Shown: positions 48,363 to 62,200, counted from the first letter of the stretch. The stretch: DNA of 64,000 bases from Excoecaria cochinchinensis (GCA_947683425.1 CANTUQ010000004.1:7044001-7108000), one strand, 5' to 3'. The notes: generated by a model not told the origin, from the letters alone. Made by a program: numbers and translations.

Positions 48363-49053
48363 CCCGAAGCATGTCTTCAAGAATCTAAATAACTCTCTTG
48401 GACTGACCATCAGTCTGGGGATAAAAGGCTGTGCTAAAATTTAACCGAGTACTCAAGGCTGACAGAAGTTCTTTCCAAAACTTGGACATAAACTGAGGAT
48501 CTCGATCAGATACAATGGATAACTGAACTCCATGAAGCCTGACTATTTCTTTCACATAAATCTCTGCCAACTTGTCCATAGAATAGTCTAACCGAATAGG
48601 CAAGAAGTGAGCTAACTTCGACAACCTGTCAACTATGACCCACACTGAATCATGCTTGCGCTGCATCGACGGCAAGCCAGATACAAAATCCATCGTAACA
48701 TCATCCCATTTCCACTGAGGAATGGGTAAGGGGTTAAGCAAACCCGATGGGACCTGATGTTCAACTTTCACTTGCTGGCATACCAAACATTTTGAAACAA
48801 ATTCCACTATGTCCTTCTTCATACCCGGCCACCAATAATGCTGCTTAAGATCTCGATACATCTTATCTCCACCCAGATGCATAGTGAAAACCGATGAATG
48901 GGCCTCTTGCAAAAGCTTCTTTTTCACATCACCCATAGCCGGTACACATAACTGATTCCCATGCTTAAGCGCTCCTTCACTATCCATGGAAAATTCAGTT
49001 CGCTTACCATCTTTCACTGCTTGACATACACGTTGCAAAACCGGATCACTCAA
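48363..49053 (-). pseudogene. pol: Element F integrase, N-terminal and catalytic part
   Basis: The HHCC zinc module is visible (HSSVFTMHLGGDKMYRDLKQHYWW...CLVCQQ, about residues 52-95). The catalytic core has D in TMDFVSGLP and D in VSDRDPQF. In PQTDGQSKRVI the Lys stands where the catalytic Glu is expected (DGQSERV in the family), and TAG at 48385 follows. G-to-A and C-to-T changes explain both. The ORF starts at 49053; upstream codons are lost to stops. Confidence 0.85.
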
Positions 49054-49098
49054 CTGTGTAGTTACAATCTCTTGCTTCAGACTCGGTCTAGCTTTTAA

Positions 49099-49419
49099 CT
49101 AAGCAATCAATGCACCTTCTACATCAAATCTCCATCTTCCTCTCCTAAGAGACAAAGCCAACATTGATTTCCTACTAAGGGCATCTGCTACGACATTCGC
49201 TTTACCCAGATGATAGTCAATAATACAATCATAGTCCTTGAACAGTTCTAACCACCTTCGCTGTCTCAAATTCAACTCTTTCTGAGTCAGCAGATACTTC
49301 AGACTCTTATGATCGGTGAAGATTCTGCACTTTTCTCCATACAAATAGTGCCACCACACCTTAAGTGCAAACACTACCGCCGCTAACTCTAGATCATGCA
49401 TTTGGATAGTGTTGCTCAT
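49099..49419 (-). pseudogene. pol: Element F RNase H, C-terminal half
   Basis: This reads HDLELAAVVFALKVWWHYLYG, then FTDHKSLKYLLTQKELNLRQRRWLE and NVVADALSRK, the second half of Ty3-type RNase H. It is joined to the preceding piece by a frameshift at 49416-49420. Confidence 0.85.
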
Positions 49420-49877
49420 GGGGGCTTCAACTGCCTATAAGCATAGGCAATTACCTTGCCGTCTTGCATCAGAACACAACCCAAGCCCACTCCTGAAGCA
49501 TCACTATACAAGGTGAATTCTTTACCCGACACAGGCTGCGTAAGCACAGGAGCCTTAATCAACATCTCTTTCAACTGATCAAAACTTGCTTGACACTTTT
49601 TAGACCAAACAAACTTGACTTCCTTTTGAAGCAACCTAGTCAAAGGTGAAGCCAATACCGAAAATCCTTTAACAAAACGTCGATAGTACCCAGCCAAACC
49701 CAGAAAACTTCTTACCTCTGTCACATTCTTAGGTGGTAACCAACTCACAATCGCTTCCACCTTGGATGGATCTACCCGAATACCTTCAGCTGAAACCACA
49801 TGTCCAAGAAAAGTTACTTCTTTTAGCCAAAACTCACACTTACTGAGTTTAGCATAAAGTCGATGATGTCCCAACAC
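49416..49877 (-). pseudogene. pol: Element F RT thumb and RNase H start
   Basis: This reads LSKCEFWLKEVTFLGHVVS, VRSFLGLAGYYRRFV, then the connection and RNase H start LYSDASGVGLGCVLMQDGKVIAYAYRQL. It begins after a TAA at about 49878-49880 and ends at a frameshift. Confidence 0.85.
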
Positions 49878-49973
49878 TTATAACACCAGACGGAGATGTT
49901 CTTCATGTTCCTTCTCATTCCTTGAATAAACAAGGATGTCATCGATGAACACTACCACAAACCGATCCAAATA

Positions 49974-50519
49974 CTATCTGAAGACCCTGTTCATTAGATC
50001 CATAAAGGCTGTGGGCACGTTGGTCAAACCAAATGGCATCACTAGGAATTCATAGTGACCATAGCGCATCCGAAAAGCCGTCTTTGCCACATCCGCATCC
50101 TTCACTCTCAACTGGTAATAACCCGATTTTAGATCTATCTTAGAGAACACTCCGGCTCCTCTCAACTGATCCAAAAGATCTTCAATCTGAGGTAATGGGT
50201 ACTTATTCTTTACTGTAACCTTGTTAATCTGCCTATAATCTATACACATCCGCAATGTTCCGTCTTTCTTTTTAACGAACAAGACCGGAGCACCCCACGG
50301 AGACACACTGGGCCGGATAAATCCTTTATCCAAAAGTTCTTGCAATTGACTCTTCAGTTCTTTCAATTCCACCAGAGCCATCCGATACGGAGCCTTAGAA
50401 ATCGGAGATGCTCCTAGTACAATCTCCACTGACAACTCTACCTCCCTCTCTGGAGGTAACCCCGGTAACTCTTCCGGAAAAACATCCTCAAATTCCCCCA
50501 CGATAGGAATATCTTGCAT
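49974..50519 (-). pseudogene. pol: Element F reverse transcriptase, fingers and palm
   Basis: This contains PVLFVKKKDGTLRMCIDYRQINKVT, FSKIDLKSGYYQLRV, FRMRYGHYEF and VMPFGLTNVPTAFMDLMNRVF. TAG at 49974 interrupts the frame 36 bases before the catalytic FIDDILVYS, which is visible at about 49917-49943 in the same frame. A Gln codon fits the stop. Confidence 0.88.
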
Positions 50520-50534
50520 TTTTACATGTTCTCT

Positions 50535-51608
50535 CTACGAATCCAGAACTAGTGCCAAATATGCTTCGCACCCCTTTCTTATAAACCTTTTTGCCTTCAT
50601 CGCTGAAATGACATTATGCAACGAACTACTTCCCTCACCTTTCACAATCACGGGTAACTGATCTTTATCTTTGAGAACCATAACTTTCCTGTGACAATCT
50701 ACTATAGCTCGATGCTTGGCCAACCAATCCATCCCCAAAATAATATCAAACTCATGAAATGGCAACCGAATCAAATCAACTGCAAATTCCATGCCTTGAA
50801 TCCTTAAAGGACAATTCTGACAAACTCGTTTCACAATGACACTCTGACCCAACGGGCTAGACACACAAATCTCATAATCCAACCTTTCCTCACTCCTCAA
50901 ACTATCACCCAACTTACTAGAACACAAGTAAGAATAAGTAGAACCCAGATCTATCAAAACATACACTTCAGAATCAAACAATAAAAACTTACCAACAATT
51001 ACTTTCGGTGCGTTCTGCTCATCCCTGGCTTTCATAGCATAAGCTCTGCCAGCTGTCAGAACGGGGCAGTCTACAAACTCAGATAACTCTCTCTCCCGAG
51101 GCTGTCCACCATGACCCCGTCCTCTACCTCTACCATGGCTTCCTTGGGGAGCATTGGACCCTGCTCGGCTACCCTCTTGTTGACCTGGGGCATTCTCACG
51201 TAGATTTGGGCAATTAGCAAGGAAGTGGTCCGTACTACCACACCTGAAGCACCCTCCTGTCAGCCATCTACATTCGCCCCAATGGCGCTTACTACAATGG
51301 GAGCATAGAGGCATAGTATCGCCTCTACCACCTGAACTTCGTCTACCCGTGCCTGATCCTCTAGAAGAATCCTGTCTCCTCCCTCTAGTAGCCGGACTAG
51401 CAGGAGACTCTCCAACAAGATTTCCTTGAGATTCTCTTGATCTTTTTCCTGAAGAAGAACTACCTCTGGAGGTCTTTCTCCTCAAAGCTTTCTCTCTCAA
51501 AACATTCTCTGATCGTTCCGCTCTCAAGGCCGCCTGAACCAGCTGATAATAGCTAACATTTGGGGCAGACATCAAAGAAACTAGCATTGCCTTCAAAGAT
51601 TCATTCAA
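50535..51608 (-). pseudogene. gag-pro: Element F gag C-terminus, zinc knuckle and protease
   Basis: 357 residues. An Arg/Ser/Gly-rich stretch is followed by a knuckle CX2CX4HX4C (CFRCGSTDHFLANC, about residues 119-132), a second Gly/Arg-rich run, then an aspartic protease. The active-site region reads LIDLGSTYSYL where related elements have D-S/T-G; Leu at the second position should inactivate it. WLAKHRAIVDCHRK and VIVKGEG close the protease. The frame is offset from the upstream gag by a frameshift near 51640. Confidence 0.85.
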
Positions 51609-52090
51609 ACCCGCCTCAAAATGTTGACACCAAAACTCATCAGTAAGAATTCCTGGTGGTCATACTTGCTAAGCCCGTTAAACTCATTCTCATAGTCTGC
51701 CACAGACATCACCCTCTGCCTGAGACTCAAGAACTGCGCCCATCTGGCATCTTTGAATGCCTTAGTTATGTACTTATTCTGGAACTCTTTCTTAAAGAAC
51801 TCCCATGTCAAAGGCTCGGGAAGCTGAGGCTGACTAAGCACTAACCTCCACCAGTCATAAGCAGAGCCTTGCAACAATGACACCACACATTCCACTTCCC
51901 TATCTGGAGGACATCTTATTTCCCTTAACACCAGCTTCACTTTATCAATCCACATCTCGGCTTTATCTGATTCATCTAAGCTGGTACCGAAGAAATCCTC
52001 AGCTCTATACTTTCTCATATTCTCAATAGGTTCCCTAGGTGCAGTTACTCTTTCCAGCACCATGGCCATATCTTGGGATATCTTAAGCAT
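51605..52090 (-). pseudogene. gag: Element F gag N-terminal part
   Basis: 161 residues with the Retrotrans_gag signature: WIDKVKLVLREIRCPPDREVECVVSLLQGSAYDWWRLV and TWEFFKKEFQNKYI. It ends after a frameshift (reading changes near EFLL). Another in-frame stretch upstream (52090-52220) is interrupted by a stop, so the true start may lie near 52222. Confidence 0.82.
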
Positions 52091-52308
52091 CGCTTCAAAG
52101 GAAACTGCAGGGGCCTCAGGTTACACCCTAGGAGGTTGAGCCGGACCCGAAACTGATGGGTCTTGCTCTTGGGGATTCGCACTCTCGGCTGACCCCTCAA
52201 GCGACCCATGAGCAGACTCCATAGCTATAAAACACAAACCACAATTTGCATCAGGCCAACGCAACTCTAACAGACTTTCTATGATACTCTAGCCCAGAAA
52301 TGTCTAAA

Positions 52309-52326
52309 CCTACTGCTCTAATACCA
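52309..52326 (-). other. PBS, element F
   Basis: TGGTATTAGAGCAGTAGG on the minus strand, five bases from the LTR. It resembles the initiator-Met tRNA complement (TGGTATCAGAGC) usual for chromoviruses, with one C-to-T change. Confidence 0.75.
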
Positions 52327-52331
52327 CAAAA

Positions 52332-54780
52332 TGTAACACCCCTTACCTATACGTAGAGAACTTCACCCTATGAAGAGGATGAAGGTCCCCGATAGATAAG
52401 GGTTGCCACCCACGGACGCTCAAATAGAACCAATCATTGCACACCACTTACATATACAAATGAATAAATTAAAATTTCGTAATTCATCAGAGAATAGGCC
52501 ATAGAGCAAAATATTGCATTTCATTAATATAACAAAAGTGACTTTACATATTCCAAAAAGATACAAAAGTGCCTCAGCACAACTGAATAGTTAAATGTAA
52601 CTAGTAACAAAACCATTTACATAATATTCTTTACATAGCTTCAAGAGTACAAGACTATAACACATACAAAAAGAATACAAGGCCTAAACTACAAAATCTT
52701 CTATCCACTAGTCATGTTGGCCCTGCTGATGCGGATTGCGCTGCTCAAAACCCTCAAAACCTTCCACACCTGCACGGATAAAACACCCGTGCTAAGCAAA
52801 ATTGCTTAGTGGGGAAAAAGAGATGCACAACAACCACTCACAGTGGCGTCAACAAAGAATCACAAGCTAATGGCACAGTCAATTATTGAGTTCTCAAAGA
52901 TAAAGTCAATGCGTGGAAACACAATAAACACAATATTCATATGCTCACATACTGTATACAATTCAGCGTAATACACAATATATTTTGGAATTCATATACA
53001 TTAACAATATTGCACCTGCTTTAACAATAATAGTGGATAACGAGTATGCATAGATACCCGAAGGTATCAACACTATTCTCATAACACATAAATACCCGAA
53101 GGTATCAAAACAATCTTTTGATTTTGTTCCAAAACATTTTCGCGTAGATTCAGTACACAGGGATCATGAAGATCCAGGCGGGGGACCTGATCAGGGTCCA
53201 AATTATACACTAGCTGCAACAACACTAACTCTATTAGGCATGCCTAACTATCCACTTATTCGACTCTAGCAGGTCATGCATAATTCATATAGATATAGTC
53301 ATATAATAAATTCATACAACAAACGGTAGGAAAAAGACAAGAAAAAGACATTTAAAGTTCATTTTCGAAAAACTGGGTACATGAGAAAATAGAGCAGAAT
53401 GGGGGTCTCTATTGCGCTCCCAACTAAGTCGCGCTCGCGACAGAAAGGCATCGGACACTAGTCGTGCTGAGGGACACAACTCATGTCGGATGTCTCTCCA
53501 CGCCAGTAGTGCTTCAGAGCACCACATGCTGAGGAAGTCATAACAGCACGAGTAGTGTTGAATGAGCACGAGTCGTGCTTCATCAGCACAAGTCGTGCTG
53601 ATCCTCACCTGTTGCCATCGCCCTGCTGAGATGCATAACTCGCACACACAGAAGGGAGCACGAGTCGGACGACAAACGATTCTTCAAGCCAAACATGCGA
53701 GAGCTGGAAATCCTCTTGTGTCGCGCTCGCGAGAACATCACGCTCGTGATAGGAGCGGGATTTTCAGTCCCCAGCAAAACGTAAACCCAGAATTTCCCTC
53801 CAAACCAAAATCATTTTGACCCAAATCACTCCCAACTCCATCTTACCTCAAATTAAGCCTTCTAAACACCATAACCAATATCAAACAACATATTTCCACA
53901 ATTAATTCCAAAATCAATCATCAATTCATAAATCAAGATTTCAAAAATACCAAAACCAGAAAATTATGAAGCAAAGTTCAATTAACTTCATATTTGATCC
54001 AATAACTCAATAATTATGCTACCTAACTCATTAAAACTCAAAACCCATATCATATTTACCAATACAAGCCTATTTACATATCATAAATTCCAGAATTTCA
54101 TGCATATCTCAAAACCCATATATGAATATCAAATCAAAGCAAATTCCCAAACCTGGAATTAATGAACCTCCAATCAAGGGGCTCCACTCTCGCTCGCTAC
54201 TTCCTCGCCCTTGGATTCTCTAGGAGGATTCTCTGAACCACAAAACCCAATAACACCAAACATGTTTAAACCCTAACTCGCAATTACAAAAGCTCATCTA
54301 AAGAAAAGGAAGAAGAATTATTACTTATCACTTACCACACCAGCTTAGGCTACCCAAAACTCACTAGAATTTGCAGCAAAAGGAAGAATTCAAGAAGAAA
54401 TAAAGAAGAAAAGAAGAGAATAATCAAGGTAACGGGAAAGAGGAAGAAGAAGAAGAAGAAGAAGAAGAAGAAGAAGAAGCGTAAAGAGGAAAGGAAATCA
54501 GCTAAAATCATTCTCTCTCTTTCCCTAATACTTATCCTCTCACTTGCCACATGTCACTCTCTCAAGAGGGAAAACACACCCATCTCTCATCCTTCATAAC
54601 TTATCCAATTCTAGTCTCTTAACATACACTACTCCCATATACACACTCACACTAGAATATAACCCAATACACACACATAATAACTTAATTCAATTAACAT
54701 AACATATACTCAACATTAACCACATACACACACATATACTCTTAAGGCTCACTCTACTAGGGTAGTTTCGGGGAATTACA
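52332..54780 (-). repeat. 5' LTR of element F (Tekay-like chromovirus)
   Basis: 2449 bp, close to the left LTR at 29897-32359. Differences include altered palindrome units at 53400-53765, a longer (GAA)n run at 54444-54478, and a deletion at about 53280. The flank ACGGC (54781-54785) is its TSD copy. Confidence 0.88.
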
Positions 54781-56041
54781 ACGGCAGTGACGCGCGCCGA
54801 ACCTAACAAAGGCCCTTTTAGACGAGACTCACTTTTAGGGCTCGAGAGATTGGTTCGTGTCTTTTGATCTTGGGTGCCATGAGATATCTTGGAATCCCTA
54901 CCCAATAGAACATTGGGGAGTTCATCTAGCCTCATGGTACCTTTAGGCACCTTCGAGGTATTTTGGAGTCGCCACCCAATTTACGAGAAATTAGGAAAGG
55001 TCATCTAACCTCTATGGTCTAAACCAGAGATGGTGTTCGGAACTTCACTCTTATTTATATCTTGGTTAATTATAAATGAGTTTTTAAATTCATAAAATTC
55101 TATCTCTCCTCTCACACGATTAATGCATTTAGTTTAAGAGCGCATCGCAAGCAGTAAATAAAAGCTATAAAGAAAGCAATAAAATAAAACGATAAAGAAA
55201 AGCAGTAAACACGTCAAGCACACAATTACAAGAGAGATCGAGACAGAATACAATCCCTCATGAAAGAAAGCCAATTAAAATTGAAATGGAAATTGGGACA
55301 GAATAAAATCCCAAGTAAAGGCTAAATAACATTGCCCTGAAAATAATTAATTACAAGAGCCCACAAAATATATGAATGTAAATTTAAAACAAACAAGACA
55401 AAATCAAACATAGAAAAAATGACATACATAAATCAAGATATTTGTTTGATTCAGGAACATTGGTTCCTTCACGCTCACTTGAAGAGGGATCGAAGAGTTA
55501 TTAGATTGTTGGATTGAAAATCGGGATGAGTGATCCCATTTTAGAAAACTTAACTTTTTGTTTTATTCGTTATATTTTACATTCATTGGCTAAAGTGAGG
55601 GACGTTTGTCCCGTTTTATTAATAAAAATCCCAATTTAGTTATAAAAATATTTTTGTAATTTTTTATCTTACATGTGCATAAAATAAAATATTTTATTTT
55701 AAATATTTTATAAGCAAACACAAACACAAAAAGGGGATAGGAAAGGTCTCACCGAGAGAAGGTTCCTTACGCGTCCCCTCCGTGTGGTCACGGGAACGCT
55801 CACACAAGGCAAATCACATTTAAATCCCACACAAGAAATAACATTAAAAATATTAGTAACAATTCTTAAACCAAACAAATAATATAAAGACAAGATAAAG
55901 AATAAAGACAAATTAATTATGCAATGATATAATAACCATAACGATGGCAAAAATAATAATAACAACAATAAAAATAATAATATAATAGCAATGATAAAAT
56001 GGTAATAATAATAATAATAATGAAAGTAACTGGAAAACAAT

Positions 56042-56204
<163 letters not shown>

Positions 56205-56984
56205 GCAAATGCATGATAATGGCAACAACAACAGCATGATAATGAATATATTAACAACAATGCTAGTAATAAACATAATATAGTGATGGGAACGACAATA
56301 ATAATGAAAGAAACACAAACATGTAATGGCATTAATAATAATAATAATAATAATACAATCAAAACCACAAAGAACATATTAACAGTGGCAAAACCATTAA
56401 AAATGCTAGAAATAGATGATAAAAATGGTAATAATAACAAAAAAATAACAATATTAACAATAATAATGATAAACAAAATTGAATGAGAACGGATCCAAAA
56501 ATGTTTACCCTCAGAGTTTATAGATCGGAGAAATGGTGTCTTGATACGTCCTCCTTGTTGAGTTTACGGTATTAATCGCAAAAAAGCTTGAGAAAATCTA
56601 AGTTTTCAAACAAATAAAAATCTCAAGAAAATAATTTTTGATGGAATGATCAAGTAAAGGAAATTAATTTTCCTTGCTCAAGCCAAACCAAGAGTGAAAT
56701 ATTTTAGAAAGAAAAGAAGGAAAAAAACTGAATCTTGAAATCCTTAGAAATTTTTTTTAATGCTTGTGTCTACTCTTTTTTAGAGAGAAAACCCTATTTT
56801 CTTGAAAGCTAGCCCCCTTTTGAAATGAAGACAAAGCCCTCATTTCAAATCCTCTCTCTTCCCAAAATGGAAAGAGACAAAACATCCTTTTAATTCCATT
56901 GTCCAAAAAAAACATAAAAACATTAAACAAAACTTTATTTTAGTCTGAAATTTGACTATTTTTGCAGGTGGAAAACAATAGCAT

Positions 56985-57250
56985 AGGGCAGGGAAACGCA
57001 CGCGGAGGCCCGTAGGCGGGGTCCGTGAGCTGCGGCCTACCTACAGAGGGCCGTAGCTCATGCGCGGGGCATGCGGCTTGAGGGTGGCATGTCGTGCATA
57101 CGGCAGGGAGGCCGCATGTCGCGCATGCCCCGCATGCCGCATGCTGCGGCTAGCGCACGGCCTGCAGGCATGTGCGAGCGCACGCCCCGCAGCCTGGCAC
57201 CCTACGCCGCGTGGGCCCGCACGCAGGCGCTACGTTCCCAGCACCGGAAG
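56985..57250 (-). repeat. GC-rich GCATGC/CCGCATG island in LTR H
   Basis: Repeated GGCATGCGGC, GCCGCATG and GCGCATGCCCCGCATGCCGCATGC segments lie 220-490 bp from the LTR start, followed on the minus strand by AT-rich sequence. Arg/Ala-rich ORFs here are repeat readings. Confidence 0.75.
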
Positions 57251-57478
57251 CCCCAAAACTAGAAAAACAAAAACAAATACACAAAAAAAATAAAAATAAA
57301 AAAGAATAAAAATAAGAATAAAAATAAAGATTTTTTCCCGAACTAAAATTCTAAAGAAAAAGGAGATTCTCGACAAGGGAAACATCATTTTCGACACCTT
57401 TGCCTGTGAGCAAGTATCAATTTAATCATCGTGTAATCCTGATCTTGGACCGCCTCGACACCCGGTGTCTACAATGGC

Positions 57479-58833
57479 ACACATTGCTCGAGCGACGGCC
57501 GTCCTTGGGCCGACCGGCGGGTGGAGGTGAAGTTCTGCGACGGCCGTCGGTGGACCCTCAGCCCATCGATCATCCCTGATCCGCAAAAAAACCAAGAAAT
57601 CCGATTAAAATTCAACTTTTACTATTAAAATTACCTTTTTGCACAATTGGACACAAATAAATTAATATGGAACAAAAAATGAATTAGAAATTGATCTAGA
57701 AATATTTACCTCCAAAAAATTACCTTCTGAAGGCAAATGTCACATAATTTCTGCCCTTGAATTCTGCAAGGATTAATCAACAATGTGCAATTTTGGGTAG
57801 TTTTTACCGCAAAATTGTATTTTTTCAAATAGATCATGAAAAGAAAATTATATTTTTTCGTCTCAATATTTTATAGCAATTATAAATGTCAAAAGGCTAA
57901 ATCAAGTAAGGACGAATTGATTTCGTTTTCTCGAATTCACCTTAGTTTGAAAAAAGATTTGATAAGATTTTTAATGAAAATAAGAAAAAAAAACTCTTTC
58001 GAAATTTTAGTAAGAAACCTCCAATATTTGATAAAAATTGCTAACCCCTGATAATGAACCTCACCCCCCTATTTATAGACTAAGGTGGGAAATTCAAAAA
58101 GTTTTAAAATTGGAATTTGAATTTAAAAGAGATTTACGAAATTGAATTATAACCGCTAAATCCAATCAAATATTTGGAAATCAAATCAAATGTTTGAAAC
58201 TATTTGAAAGAGATTTGGAAATCAAAGAGAATATTTGGAAATATTTAGGAAATATTTCCTAAATCCCGTGAAATCCCCTCAGATCCACCGCAGATCGCTG
58301 ACCGACGGGCGTTGCTCGGCATACCAATGGGCATTGATCGCCATGGCAGCTGTGGTCATTTCGAGCGATGGGCAATCCTAAGGGACGAGCTTGAGCGACG
58401 GATGTCGCTTGTGAGAGGGACGGGCCATCCCATGCGAGCGACGGGTGTCGCTCTCGCAAGGGATGGGTGTCCCTGGAGCGAGCGACAGGCATAGCTCACT
58501 TGAGGGATGGGCGTCCCTCAAGCGAGCGATGGGCATCGCTCAATCGACGGACAGGTGTCCCTCAAGCGCGAGCAACAGACGTCACTCCCGCGAGGGAGGA
58601 CCACCGTTCAGACCGAGCAACGGGTCACTCTTTGTCCGACGGCAACCAAAGACCAATTTTTAATTCAAAAGCTTCTTTTTTTACGCACAATAACCTCCTG
58701 CTGCCAGAAATCCTTAATCCTTGTGAATTCAAAGGGCAAAAATCTACAACTCTCATCCTTTTGCGCTAATATGGGAATCAATATTTTCATCGAGTAACTC
58801 TGATCTGGACTGCCTCAGAATTCGGTGTCTACA
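57479..58833 (-). repeat. LTR J, right fragment (Tat lineage), with hairpin island
   Basis: The minus strand opens TGTAGACACCGAATTCTGAGG at 58833. The island at 58290-58640 contains 16-bp hairpins every 22 bp. A TATA-like TATAAAT is at 58071-58077. The minor palindromes GCGACGGCCGTC at 57500-57560 belong to a second cluster. The left end joins H through the TSD ATGGC; the other half is 28839-29896. Together the visible pieces total about 2.4 kb. Confidence 0.75.
58290..58640 (-). repeat. 22-bp-period covarying hairpin array in LTR J
   Basis: Clear units: AGCGAC-GGGT-GTCGCT (58437-58452), AGGGAT-GGGT-GTCCCT (58459-58474), AGGGAT-GGGC-GTCCCT (58503-58518) and AGCGAT-GGGC-ATCGCT (58525-58540). 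Start spacing is 22, 44 and 22 bp. Where one arm changes (C to G at the third base, C to T at the sixth), the partner arm usually changes too. Confidence 0.85.
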
Positions 58834-59255
58834 GCGTGGTTTGATTTAGAACAATAATGTGCACAAACGGTAGTCGAAATTAAGGCAATGTTTCCCATGC
58901 CCACATTTGTATTATCTGATTATAATCCCCAAGTCCATTTACACTTGAACGGGTTGCACGACATAGCTCCCTATACAGCCATGCCAAGCAAGCTGATCTC
59001 CAATTATAATTTCTCGCTTGATCTAAAAACTCTAATAGCGGAAGCCACATTAAGTGAATGTAATTATTAAAAAAATAATCCACAAATACAATGCAATATC
59101 CAAGCACGAGTAAAGCATTGTATACCGTATTCAAAATCATCGGGTAGTAAGGAACTAAAATTTCTTGTTAACCAGGTCATTTTAACGCTTTGGCCTCTGA
59201 GAACGTCTTCTAGGGGAACTTGTCACAAAAGCCGACCACACAGATCCTCCCAATC
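58834..59255. other. Unassigned sequence flanking LTR J
   Basis: No long ORF, LTR end or repeat that I can name. It hosts the J insertion (first flank bases GCGTG at 58834-58838). The last bases before 59256 do not read as a PBS. Confidence 0.4.
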
Positions 59256-62200
59256 TATAACACCCACTTACTGTACCGAATGAACCACATACTTGTGTAG
59301 TAAGTTCACTAGGCAAGGTACGGAGCGTCACACAGTCGGGAGCACAAAACATGTTTGCATATAATATTCTCGACAAATGACATACATACAATTCACATAA
59401 TATAATTAACAATAACATAAAAAGAAGGGATAAAAAATTTTCTTTCCATTTCCATCTCATGGTATTCATATTATACCTTATAATATTAAATTTAACATTA
59501 CTTATGACGGTTCATCGCATTTACATATTAGTACATTTTACATTACCAAAAAAATAATATTACATACATTTCTTCATTTCATTTACATAACTATATTAAT
59601 ACATATTTATATTATTTTGTTTACAACAAACATCACATTTATATAAACTAGTACAAAATCTACATCAATCCACTCCTAGTTTGGTGTTGGCATGACTGTT
59701 GCAGGATGTCCTTGGACTCGACTTTATTTTTAGTACCTACATAGATAGAATACTCGTGCTAAGCATATAATTTAGTGGGGAACATATAAAATATGGACAA
59801 CTGCTTACAATGGTCATCAATAAGTACACACACATGATGCACATTTCATGGAAGCATAATTACAAAATTAATAACTTATTATATAGGCACAACGTAGAGT
59901 ATACATACTTGTTCATGTATATGTGTTTGTATATATATATATGTGTGTGTGCGTGTTTCATTTAGATTACATATATTCATGTACTTATTCAGGTTGGTCA
60001 TCATACTTAAATTGAACACATTTCATAAAAACACATTTATAACTGTTATTAATGCATAAATTAATCATATACATTCATTATACACAACCATGCATTCATA
60101 CATGCCCTTGGTTTTATCATTTTCCTTATTCATCAGTCATTCACACTTTTACGGTGCTCATTTCATATAACATATTTCATTTAATGATCAGCCTGCATTT
60201 TCCAGTGGAAGTGGATAACAGGAAATACGGTATGTATCCATAGATACCCATAGGTATACAGTCAGTACAATATAGTAGGTACCCAAAGGTACAATAAATG
60301 AGTGAGACATATCCGTCTCAAATCATAACACCATTGGTGTCTACGGTAGGCTGCAGCAAACGGTAGTCCCTAAAGGCATGCCTATCTAACCATTACCCGA
60401 TCTAAGGCAAGTATTCAATTGCATATATTTCCATATTAATCATTCTTGTACCACTCACATACTTAATTTATCATATTAGCTATACTTGTGCTATTAACAT
60501 GTACATTTCATTCACAGTCATTTATTATGCTTATACAATGTGCATGCATAGCTAAGAATTCATGTCATATATTTATTATACAACATTTACTAATATATAA
60601 CATTCACATACATGGTTCCTTAATAATTTCCATTATAATCATGTTATCATTATATATAAATTTATATAACATTAATGTATAAATTCATAAATATCATTTA
60701 ATAATGTTGGGCAAGTGTCACAGTCATTTCAGTTAATTTGGGTCCTAATAGATCAAGAAAATCACTTAATATAATTGTGGGAAATGGATGTCACATGTTT
60801 TTAAGGTATTCTACTCAGCAGATTGCTGGCAGCTCCCTAGTTCCACATTCAACTGCAATTTTGACACTAAATATGAACTTATTAGACAAAGTATTTTTAT
60901 AAAAAAATATTCTCCTATGTCTTAAGTTTCTAATGGTTCAAAAATTAGGTCATTTTGGACCTGTAACTTAAGAGATATGGGCAAAACATTCCGGACTACT
61001 CCTAAGAAGTCTCTAGGGACAGAATTGTGTCCTAACTTTGAAAATTCCTAGGAATGATAGAGACATAATTTGGCCATACTTTTTTCATGAACTCTCCTAG
61101 GTGTCTAGTTTCTTTAGAATTTAAATTCATTCCATTTGGAGTCCTAATGAGTGAGTTACACCCAAAAAACTACAGGCTATTCCCAAAACATGGATAAAAT
61201 CGGGTCAGTGATTTCAATCCCATATTTGAAGACCTTATTGGTAGAACTGGGTTTTAGTGTCTCTTAATATTTAAAGATCTGTCTCTTAAGTTTTAGCTCC
61301 AACTAAAATCACTTCAACTGGAGGTCTTTAGGCCAAGATATGGCCTAAATAAGGTCACTGAGGTGTGACTTAGACATAAATTTGTCAACTCATCTATAAA
61401 GCTAAACCAACCAAGGTAGATATTTACTCTCTAATTTGCATGTATTTTTAGACCTACAAAAATCATTTCTAGGCCAAAATTCCTCATAACAAATGATCCT
61501 CAGGATTTTAGCTTTCCAATGACACTAAATTCACATCATTTGGGGCAATACAACTCAAGATATGGCTTAAATACCTGAATTGCTCTCATTGTAAGGGTAG
61601 AATCTGTGTTACATATTTAAGTCTAATTTTAAGGATTTTAGAGCTAGATTCAAGTTTCAACCTCTTGTAAAAAGGTATAGATCTTAAGTTTCTCCTCCAA
61701 TTGAAATCATCCCATTTATAGATATGTAGGCCAACTTATGGCCTAAACACTGTCACATGATCATTTGTAACCTAAGTAGAATTTTGCCTAAACATACCAA
61801 AAGTCATTTCATGCAATTTCAATCAATTCCCTAGCCATAACCAAGTTTACATCACTATTTCACTCTTAATTAGTATCAAAATCATCTCAATTAGCACATA
61901 CACATATGCAAGGAAAGTTAGGTTCCCAAACCTTAGTTTCTCCACCTTTTTCCTTCAAGTTGGCTTTTTTCCTTCCTTCACCTCTCTTCTTCTTGCTTCG
62001 TCCACTATGCACCATCACAAACTCATATTAATAACAATGATTTCCAGCCTTACTGAATTGAAGATGGAGAAAAGAAGAAAATCTAGTATTCTTTTTTTTT
62101 ACCTTTTTAGCTATAAAATTACATTGAATTTATCTTCTACCTAACCAATCATTGGGACAAATTTTTGAGTGAATTTTAAGTGCAATTGAAGTGAAAAAGG

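Noticed and set aside
48025..48444. ORFs crossing the right end of LTR G
   Set aside because: They span the LTR G / F integrase junction; the integrase frame on the minus strand is the real coding signal.
57060..57293. Arg/Ala/Cys-rich ORFs at 57060 and 58259-58797
   Set aside because: They lie in the hairpin islands of LTRs H and J and have no domain or homologue in the sister LTRs.
58834..59255. Host gene flanking LTR J
   Set aside because: No ORF longer than about 85 codons, no domain and no splice pattern that I can support.
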